Positions 23,027-27,774 of a stretch of 27,774 bases of DNA are shown piece after piece. Below the pieces are notes generated by a model. It searched no databases. It was not told the origin of the DNA and saw only the letters and a program-made list of their open reading frames with translations. This stretch comes from Arthrobacter sp. (GTDB taxonomy: Bacteria; Actinomycetota; Actinomycetes; Actinomycetales; Micrococcaceae). The translations under genes were made by a program, and so were the position numbers. How positions within the stretch are numbered: the stretch's first letter is position 1; each line of letters starts with the position of its first letter. The stretch is taken from contig JAODMS010000029.1 of NCBI GenBank assembly GCA_025464925.1, forward strand, positions 1 to 27,774, read 5' to 3'.

Positions 23027-24081
23027 GCGGGAATGCGACTGGCCCCGCCGCCGGCCCTGACCAGCTGTCCACAGCTTCCGACATCCTGTTCATCGGCGGA
23101 ACCGGGGTGATCAGCGCGGCGGCCGCGGAGCACGCCGTCGAGCTTGGCCACCGGGTCACCGTCCTGAACCGCGGCAGCTCAGCAGAGCGGCCGGTGCCGG
23201 CCGGCACGGAAGTGCTCCACGCGGACGTCAGGAATCCCGAGGAGGTGCGCACCGCGCTTCGGGGACGGGAGTTCGACGCCGTCGCCGACTTCCTTTCCTT
23301 CACCCCCGAACACGCCGCCGCGGCGGTCGAGCAGTTCAGCGGCAGGACCGCACAGTACGTCTTCATCAGTTCCGCCTCCGCCTACCAGAAACCGCCCGAA
23401 CGCCTGCCGGTCCTGGAATCCACGCCGCTGGAGAATCCGTTCTGGCAGTACTCCCGGGACAAGATCGCGTGTGAACAGCTGCTCCTGCGCGCCCGCCGCG
23501 AACGCGGCTTTCCCGTCACCGTGGTCCGGCCCTCCCATACCTACGACCGCACCCGGATCGCGCTGCTGGGCGGCTGGACTGATGTGCATCGGATGCGGGA
23601 GGGGCTGCCCGTCATCGTGCACGGGGATGGCACTTCGCTGTGGACCCTGACGCACACCCGGGATTTCGCCAAAGCCTTCGCCGGATTGCTGGGAAGGCAC
23701 CAGGCGGTTGGCGAGAGCTACACCATCACCTCCGATGAGTTCCTCCCCTGGGACCAGGTGTACCGGCTTTATGCCTTCGCGGCCGGCGTCCGGGAGCCGG
23801 AACTGGTGCACGTCGCCTCGGACACCATTGCCGCCCACGATCCGGCCCTGGGCCCGGGGTTGCTGGGAGACAGGTCCCACTCGGTGGTCTTTGACAACTC
23901 GAAAATCAAAGCCTTGGTGCCGTCCTTCCGCGCCACGGTCCCTTTCGCGGAGGGGGCTCTGGAAAGCGTCCGGTGGCATGACGCGCATCCCGCCTTGCAG
24001 CTCGTCGATTCCGGGTTCATGGAATTGAGCGACAACCTGGTGGCCTGGGCGCAGCGGAAACCCGTCCGGACCACTGCCTGA
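23023..24081 (+). CDS. NAD-dependent epimerase/dehydratase-like protein
   Basis: A 352-residue extended SDR. The cofactor site is ILFIGGTGVISAAAAEHAVELGHRVTVLNRG (Gly25, Gly26, Gly28); catalytic candidates are Ser116/Ser117 in FISSASAY and Tyr143-x3-Lys147 in WQYSRDKIACE. VVRPSHTYD and the C-terminal SHSVVFDNSKIKALVPSF segment match NAD-dependent epimerases of the kind acting on sugars or sugar nucleotides. The GTG start overlaps the stop of the aldo/keto reductase (GTGA), showing translational coupling. A joint role in oxidising or epimerising a sugar is an inference; no sugar kinase or transporter is nearby. Confidence 0.85.
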   Translation: MSGNATGPAAGPDQLSTASDILFIGGTGVISAAAAEHAVELGHRVTVLNRGSSAERPVPAGTEVLHADVRNPEEVRTALRGREFDAVADFLSFTPEHAAAAVEQFSGRTAQYVFISSASAYQKPPERLPVLESTPLENPFWQYSRDKIACEQLLLRARRERGFPVTVVRPSHTYDRTRIALLGGWTDVHRMREGLPVIVHGDGTSLWTLTHTRDFAKAFAGLLGRHQAVGESYTITSDEFLPWDQVYRLYAFAAGVREPELVHVASDTIAAHDPALGPGLLGDRSHSVVFDNSKIKALVPSFRATVPFAEGALESVRWHDAHPALQLVDSGFMELSDNLVAWAQRKPVRTTA

Positions 24082-24170
24082 ATATCGGCTGAAGGCAGCG
24101 GAAAGCACGGCCCAATTTAGCTGTTTTGGCAGGCCGCCCGCACTATTCGTGGGGGCCAAAGTGGCTCTTT

Positions 24171-24239
24171 TATAGTAAGCATGATTAGTATTGAGGCAGA
24201 AGGATGAAGCGCACCTGGCGATCCGGGTGCCTCCTCAAT
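24171..24239 (+). promoter_or_regulatory. Structured leader of the GlsB/YeaQ gene with possible -10
   Basis: TATAGT (24171-24176) is a good -10 but has no clear -35. The predicted mRNA would begin near 24183 and fold at once: ATTGAGG (24190-24196) pairs with CCTCAAT (24233-24239) and encloses a perfect 8-bp hairpin (24211-24218 with 24223-24230, one G-T pair, loop CGAT). The ribosome site at 24248-24253 stays outside. Confidence 0.45.
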
Positions 24240-24260
24240 GAAAGAAGAAGGAACGATAAA

Positions 24261-24524
24261 ATGGGTTTTTTCGCATTTCTGATTCTGGGTCTCATCGCCG
24301 GAGCAATCGCTAAGGCAATCCTCCCGGGAAAGCAGGGTGGCGGCATTTTCATCACATTGCTGCTCGGCGTCGTCGGCGCCCTTCTTGGCGGCTGGATTGG
24401 CAGCCTGCTCTTCAACACGAACATCAACGAGTTCTTCTCCCTGTCGACTTGGTTGCTGGCCATCGGCGGTGCGCTGATCGTCCTGCTGGTTTACGGCATG
24501 ATCACCAAGCGTTCAGTCCGCTAA
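24261..24524 (+). CDS. GlsB/YeaQ/YmgE-family stress membrane protein
   Basis: An 87-residue protein with three hydrophobic helices: MGFFAFLILGLIAGAIAKAIL, GIFITLLLGVVGALLGGWIG and LSTWLLAIGGALIVLLVYGM. LIAGAIAKAILPGKQGGG is the diagnostic motif of the transglycosylase-associated/GlsB family (YeaQ, YmgE), which is induced in general stress and has no proven biochemical role. The ATG at 24261 has AAGGAA 7-8 nt upstream. An in-frame ATG at 24204 would add 19 basic residues that the family lacks and lies inside the leader hairpin. An intrinsic terminator follows directly. Confidence 0.9.
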   Translation: MGFFAFLILGLIAGAIAKAILPGKQGGGIFITLLLGVVGALLGGWIGSLLFNTNINEFFSLSTWLLAIGGALIVLLVYGMITKRSVR

Positions 24525-24539
24525 AGCGGATCTGGCCGG

Positions 24540-24576
24540 AAACCGGTCCCGGGATGTTTCCTGGGGCCGGTTTTTT
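24540..24576 (+). terminator. Intrinsic terminator of the GlsB/YeaQ gene
   Basis: AAACCGGTCCC pairs with GGGGCCGGTTT (one G-T pair), the loop is 12 nt, and a run of six T (24571-24576) follows. This is the most classical intrinsic terminator in the window. Confidence 0.85.
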
Positions 24577-24638
24577 GGCACACGGCCAAGCAATTGGCGA
24601 AGTCAAAAAGAAACGTCTTCACAGAGCAGGAGTACAGC

Positions 24639-25121
24639 ATGAAAGCCAAACTTCTTTTCGGCACGGGAATCGCCGCAGGCTACGTCCTCGGTTCGCGGTC
24701 CGGGCGGGCAGCCTATGAAAAGCTGAAGGCCCGCGCTTCCGCCCTGTGGGAAAGCAAGCCTGTCCAGGACAAAGTGGCGGCAGCCACCGAGGCGGTCAAA
24801 GGCAAGGCCCCCGAAGTGTCTGAGCAGCTCACCGAAGCGGCCCGACGCGCCGGGACCGTCATCAGCTCCGCCGTCCACCGTGACAACACGGGGCCCGACG
24901 GCGCGAAGCCAGCGCCCGCGGCGGCCGCCCCCTCCGGCGGCACGCCGGCGGGGACTGCAGTCCCGGCCCACAGCACACACCCCGAAACCGTCAACCTCGG
25001 CACCTCCGACGTCCCTTCCGGCCCGGCCCTGGGTGACCAGGACGGCAAGGACCTGTCCGACGAAGGCAAGGCCACGCCGCCCCGTCCGGTGACCGGCATC
25101 GACCCCGACCTGAGCCGCTAA
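24639..25121 (+). CDS. YtxH-like membrane-anchored stress protein
   Basis: A 160-residue protein. Residues 3-22 are a glycine-zipper-like hydrophobic segment (AKLLFGTGIAAGYVLGSRSG), the type seen in YtxH proteins and their actinobacterial relatives. An amphipathic helical stretch follows (YEKLKARASALWESKPVQDKVAAATEAVKGKA to about residue 72), then a Pro/Ala/Gly-rich disordered tail. The ATG at 24639 has AGGAG 6 nt upstream; an earlier in-frame start at 24594 lacks one. It lies after the GlsB/YeaQ terminator, so it probably has its own promoter, but the two envelope-stress-like genes side by side suggest a shared theme. Function unknown. Confidence 0.72.
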   Translation: MKAKLLFGTGIAAGYVLGSRSGRAAYEKLKARASALWESKPVQDKVAAATEAVKGKAPEVSEQLTEAARRAGTVISSAVHRDNTGPDGAKPAPAAAAPSGGTPAGTAVPAHSTHPETVNLGTSDVPSGPALGDQDGKDLSDEGKATPPRPVTGIDPDLSR

Positions 25122-25162
25122 CTGCCGGTACGGGTTCGGTCTGCCCCGGCCCGCCTCGATCA

Positions 25163-25211
25163 GCAGGGGGCCGCCCGGTGCCAGCCATTACGGCACCGGG
25201 CGGCCCCCTGC
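25163..25211 (+). terminator. 20-bp perfect hairpin after the YtxH-like gene
   Basis: GCAGGGGGCCGCCCGGTGCC (25163-25182) and its exact complement (25192-25211) flank a 9-nt loop. Very stable, 41 bp after the stop; only a short T pair follows, so it works as a GC-type terminator or 3'-end stabiliser. Confidence 0.7.
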
Positions 25212-25316
25212 CGTTGAGCGTCCGGCCCGCCGGCACCGCGGGTCGCTGTACGGCGGTTTCTTGCAGGCGTGGCGTAGATACGGCATCAGAAGTTTCGGAA
25301 GTGGCAGGATGGCACC

Positions 25317-26369
25317 ATGGCATCAGCATCTCCGCAGGACCTCATCTGGATCGGCTCGTACACCGCGGACGCAGGCGGCGGCGGCCTAGGAATCGGCGCG
25401 ATGTCCGTGGCCCCGGACGGCAGCCTGCGCTGGCTTGGTCTAGCGGTGGAGGCCGAGTCGCCGTCGTTCCTTGCGGTCCACCCCTCGCTGCCCGTGGTTT
25501 ATGCCGTGGGCGAGAAGGCGCGGACCGTCCGGGCCTACCGCCGGTCCGGAACGTTCGGCCTGGAGGCAACGGGCCCGGCGTGGCCCGCAGGGGAAGCCGC
25601 GTGCCACGCCGGCGTCGATCCTTCCGGCCGCTTCCTGGTCGTAGCCTGCTGGGGCGACGGGCAGGTGCTGCTCTACGAGCTGGGCGACGACGGCGGGATA
25701 ACGGCGAGCTTCTCCGCCGCTCCAGCCCGTGACCCCCATGATAGGGATCCCCATGATGGGGAACGGCCCAGCCGCGCCCATGCCAGCCTCATGCTCGCAG
25801 ACGGCCGCGTGATGACCACTGATCTGGGCCATGATCTGCTGAGGGTCTGGAACTTCCATCCCGGCCGCGGGCTGGCGCTGGACCACGAGGTGGTCCTGCC
25901 GCACGGCAGCGGGCCCCGGCACCTGGTCCAGCACGCCAGCGGCAGTGTGTTCGTCGTCACCGAGTACTCGATCGAGGTGGCCGTTGTCCAGCCATCCGCG
26001 GCGGCGGGGACCTTCCGGCTGGCTTCTGTGGGGCCGGCAACCAAAGGCGGGGCCCTGCCTGGAGACTCGGCGGCGGAGATCGCTCTCGGCGCGGGTGGAA
26101 GGCACGCCTATGTGGGGGTGCGCGGTACGAACCGGATCAGTGTGCTGGAGGTGGCGGCGGAGGGCGCCTCGCTGGTGCCCCTTGCCGACGTCCCCAGCGG
26201 CGGCGACTGGCCCCGGCACCACCTGGTCCGGAACGGCTGGCTGCTCGTGGCCCACGAGCGTTCGGGCGAGGTGGTGGCATATCCTTTGGACCCCGCAAGC
26301 GGAATGCCCGGCGAACCGGCGGACCGCCTGCAGCTGGCCTCCCCGACTGCGCTGGTCCCGGCGCGATAG
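25317..26369 (+). CDS. Lactonase-family beta-propeller protein
   Basis: A 350-residue protein of the 7-bladed lactonase family (6-phosphogluconolactonase YbhE-like, PF10282 type). Blade-like repeats recur: IWIGSYT, SPSFLAVHPSLPVVYAVGE, CHAGVDPSGRFLVVACWGDGQVLLYEL, GSGPRHLVQHASGSVFVVTEYS, IALGAGGRHAYVGVRGTNRISVLEV and WPRHHLVRNGWLLVAHERSGEVVAYPLD. The GPRH and WPRH elements are the family's active-site-side signatures. It may hydrolyse 6-phosphogluconolactone or another sugar lactone, but many members have no tested activity and no pentose-phosphate gene is adjacent. The ATG at 25317 has AGGA 8 nt upstream. Residues 139-148 are a tandem repeat (DPHDR-DPHDG) in a loop. Confidence 0.85.
   Translation: MASASPQDLIWIGSYTADAGGGGLGIGAMSVAPDGSLRWLGLAVEAESPSFLAVHPSLPVVYAVGEKARTVRAYRRSGTFGLEATGPAWPAGEAACHAGVDPSGRFLVVACWGDGQVLLYELGDDGGITASFSAAPARDPHDRDPHDGERPSRAHASLMLADGRVMTTDLGHDLLRVWNFHPGRGLALDHEVVLPHGSGPRHLVQHASGSVFVVTEYSIEVAVVQPSAAAGTFRLASVGPATKGGALPGDSAAEIALGAGGRHAYVGVRGTNRISVLEVAAEGASLVPLADVPSGGDWPRHHLVRNGWLLVAHERSGEVVAYPLDPASGMPGEPADRLQLASPTALVPAR
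25731..25760. repeat. 15-bp in-frame tandem repeat inside the lactonase gene
   Basis: Two adjacent 15-bp units (25731-25745 and 25746-25760), identical at 13 of 15 positions, encode DPHDR and DPHDG. Each unit is itself close to palindromic (CCCC-ATGAT-GGGG). Confidence 0.7.
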
Positions 26370-26506
26370 CCGCGGTCGGCGGGAGCCACTGCCTTTATCC
26401 ACTTCTACTGTGCCAGCAGAGACCGGCCAGCGCCTTGGTGGTGGAGGCGCAACGGCGCCAGTTTTCCATGCCCTCTGACGAGGGCTCGTGCGCGGGCGGG
26501 GCAGAT

Positions 26507-26539
26507 AAAAACCCCCGGCACCTGTTGCCAGGATGCCGG
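26507..26539 (-). terminator. Intrinsic terminator of tRNA-Lys
   Basis: On the minus strand CCGGCA-(T)-CCTG pairs with CAGG-TGCCGG around a 4-nt loop, followed by GGG and five T (26507-26511). It lies 27 bp beyond the tRNA 3' end. Confidence 0.75.
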
Positions 26540-26565
26540 TGGTATTCCACACTTCCCTAAAAGAG

Positions 26566-26638
26566 TGGGCCCTGTGGGGATCGAACCCACGACCCACGGA
26601 TTAAAAGTCCGATGCTCTACCAACTGAGCTAAAGGCCC
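26566..26638 (-). tRNA. tRNA-Lys(TTT)
   Basis: A 73-nt cloverleaf: acceptor GGGCCTT paired with AGGGCCC (one G-T), D arm GCTC/GAGC, anticodon stem CGGA/TCCG with 7-nt loop CTTTTAA (anticodon TTT), T arm GTGGG/CCCAC with loop TTCGATC, discriminator A. The following bases are CTC, so CCA is not encoded and must be added enzymatically. It decodes AAA/AAG lysine codons. A perfect inverted repeat GCGGA-TAAT-TCCGC lies just upstream (26659-26672). No integrase or duplicated tRNA end is seen next to it. Confidence 0.96.
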
Positions 26639-26886
26639 CAGCCGACGGCTCTGAAGCGGCGGATAATTCCGCAGTTCAAAGCGTATCAGCTCAGTCCATT
26701 TCTGGACCTTAATACTGTACCCCAGACCGGGGCCGGCTTTTGCACAAACCGTTTACCCAAGGCGGAGACTTTGTTGCTGCCCCACCCGCATGGCACCGCT
26801 GGCTGCTAAATGCCCGGCGGGCGGGCTCCTGCTGGGCGGCGGACGGCACGCTCGATTACCGAACAGCACTGGAGTAGCGTGGTGGC

Positions 26887-27543
26887 ATGAGCGAGCAAGC
26901 AGGATCCAGCGCTTCCGGGCCGCACCGGCACCATAAGCCCAAGCCTTTCGCACCCATCGACTTCGAGCCCTTTGCCGGCGGGGCAGATCCGGCGCGTGTG
27001 TCGGAAGCCGCCCACCTCGTCGCGCAGGCCTTGGTGCGCCGCGGACGGGACAGCGATGATCCCGGGGTGACGGCACGGCTGGTAAAGCTCGCCGATGAAC
27101 AGGGCCTGGAAGCCATTGCCGAGATGTGGGCCGAGAGTCCGGCGCGGTCCCTCCCGGGCGCCCTGTGGCGCCTGTACGCACTGCGGGCCGCCACCATCCA
27201 GGATCCCGAGCGGATCTCTGTGTATTTCAGGGCAGGCAAGGACACGGCCCAGGTTTCGCATGTGGTCGCCGGTGCAGCGGAGCCGCCCGGGGCGGATGAA
27301 ATGAAGCTCATGGCGGATGCCATCCTCTCCGGAGCCTTCGACGGCGAGTTCGACGTCGCGCTGGAGCGCTCCGCCGCCTTCTGCCGCGTCGTGGCGCTCG
27401 GCCAAGCCACGCTTGCCGACAGTGCGGAGCACGGCAATGAAAACCACGCGAGCAAACTGACGCGCAATTCGCACCTCCTCGTGAAGACCGCCGAGGACCT
27501 GGAACACGCCGCCAATGCGTGGCGCCTGGGCGAATTGGACTGA
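26887..27543 (+). CDS. Helical protein of unknown function
   Basis: A 218-residue soluble protein that I do not recognise with confidence. After a basic, His-rich N-terminus (HRHHKPKP) it is nearly all helical: DPARVSEAAHLVAQALVRRG, VTARLVKLADEQGLEAIAEMWAESPARSLPGALWRLYALRAATI, then PPGADEMKLMADAILSGAFDGEFDVALERSAAFCRVVALGQATLAD and a C-terminal SKLTRNSHLLVKTAEDLEHAANAWRLGELD. The motif WAESPARSLPGALWRLY followed by the Cys-containing helix looks conserved, as in uncharacterised actinobacterial proteins. The ATG has only a weak TGGAG 12 nt upstream. It is isolated between the tRNA and the RNA candidate at the right edge. Confidence 0.7.
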   Translation: MSEQAGSSASGPHRHHKPKPFAPIDFEPFAGGADPARVSEAAHLVAQALVRRGRDSDDPGVTARLVKLADEQGLEAIAEMWAESPARSLPGALWRLYALRAATIQDPERISVYFRAGKDTAQVSHVVAGAAEPPGADEMKLMADAILSGAFDGEFDVALERSAAFCRVVALGQATLADSAEHGNENHASKLTRNSHLLVKTAEDLEHAANAWRLGELD

Positions 27544-27656
27544 AGCCTCGGGCGTCCGAAACGGCCCCGCAGGCCACACCAGCTGCCCCCCGACACGCAC
27601 GCGGCCGGTGAGCTGTCAATGTTGACTTGAGGCAATGGACGTAGAAAACTAAAAGC

Positions 27657-27748
27657 GGTGCCGAACCGCGAAACCCCCGGGCTTCAACATCTAGCCGCCT
27701 AGAGCGGCCTACCGCCGAGAGGCGTATCCGGTTCGGCACCATTTTCTT
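27657..27748 (+). ncRNA. Candidate structured RNA with closing 11-bp stem
   Basis: GGTGCCGAACC (27657-27667) and its exact complement (27730-27740) enclose 62 nt. Inside are a GCCGC-CTAGA-GCGGC hairpin (27694-27708), a CGCC-GAGA-GGCG hairpin (27713-27724) with a GNRA tetraloop, and a C-rich single-stranded segment (ACCCCC, 27673-27678). ATTTTCTT follows the closing stem like a terminator tail. Upstream, TTGAGG and TAAAAG (27627-27654) are 17 bp apart, and GTCAA-TG-TTGAC (27614-27625) is a possible operator. No ORF of quality covers it. I do not match it to a known RNA family; a riboswitch-type leader or a mobile hairpin element are alternatives. Confidence 0.5.
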
Positions 27749-27774
27749 GCCCTCTGACCGGCGGCGTCACATTC

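Noticed and set aside
23179..24159. 326-residue minus-strand frame opposite the epimerase gene
   Set aside because: It mirrors the NAD-epimerase coding sequence, which has its Gly-rich loop and YxxxK on the plus strand.
25440..26597. 385-residue minus-strand frame opposite the lactonase gene
   Set aside because: Antisense shadow that even runs into the tRNA region; no motif, no ribosome site.
26566..26760. tRNA-Lys as an integration site of a mobile element
   Set aside because: No integrase, no duplicated tRNA 3' end and no change in base composition is visible on either side.
1..27774. CRISPR array, insertion sequence, prophage or toxin-antitoxin module
   Set aside because: No spaced direct repeats, transposase, phage structural or toxin/antitoxin genes were found on either strand.

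Overview
The window is GC-rich, densely coded bacterial DNA. The gene set points to an actinomycete of the Micrococcaceae, Arthrobacter/Pseudarthrobacter-like: a fructose PTS with a fused IIABC, a separate actinobacterial Ku and a POL-PE-LIG LigD, DUF6458, DUF7218, FUSC and dodecin proteins, and frequent GTG/TTG starts. The genus is inferred from overall character, not from a marker gene. No IS element, prophage, CRISPR array or rRNA is visible.

Layout. (1) 1-4822: the 3' end of a secreted YxFxxD-repeat protein, then a minus-strand sugar phosphorolysis locus read lacI -> pgmB -> GH65. A disaccharide is split by phosphate into glucose and beta-glucose-1-phosphate, and the mutase turns the latter into glucose-6-phosphate. 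A cre/LacI-type operator lies just upstream of lacI. (2) 4940-5986: an alpha/beta hydrolase and a small DUF6458 membrane protein. (3) 6093-10488: the fructose operon fruR-fruK-fruA-ptsH, with a perfect 15-bp inverted repeat bracketing its -35 box and a strong double terminator at its end. Fructose enters as fructose-1-P through FruA/HPr, and FruK makes fructose-1,6-bisphosphate; enzyme I is not in the window. (4) 10644-14588: a DNA end-joining block. A small SAP/Rho-N-like protein faces ku, which is divergent from ligD across only 40 bp. (5) 14635-15204: two small, very hydrophilic minus-strand genes of unknown function. (6) 15600-18478: a ProP-like MFS transporter and a FUSC-type membrane protein. 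(7) 18497-20531 (minus): a short-chain dehydrogenase, a STAS-like protein and a small GNAT acetyltransferase. (8) 20765-25121 (plus): an SGNH hydrolase, a dodecin, a translationally coupled aldo/keto reductase and NAD-epimerase pair, a GlsB/YeaQ membrane protein with a structured leader, and a YtxH-like protein. (9) 25317-27774: a beta-propeller lactonase-family protein, tRNA-Lys(TTT) with its own terminator (minus), a helical protein of unknown function, and a compact structured-RNA candidate at 27657-27748.

The most interesting items are the unassigned structured RNA near the right edge, the fruR promoter/operator architecture, the SAP-like protein next to Ku/LigD, the transporter-less GH65/PgmB/LacI locus of unknown substrate, and the structured leader of the GlsB/YeaQ gene. 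All functions are read from sequence motifs by eye; no database search was possible.
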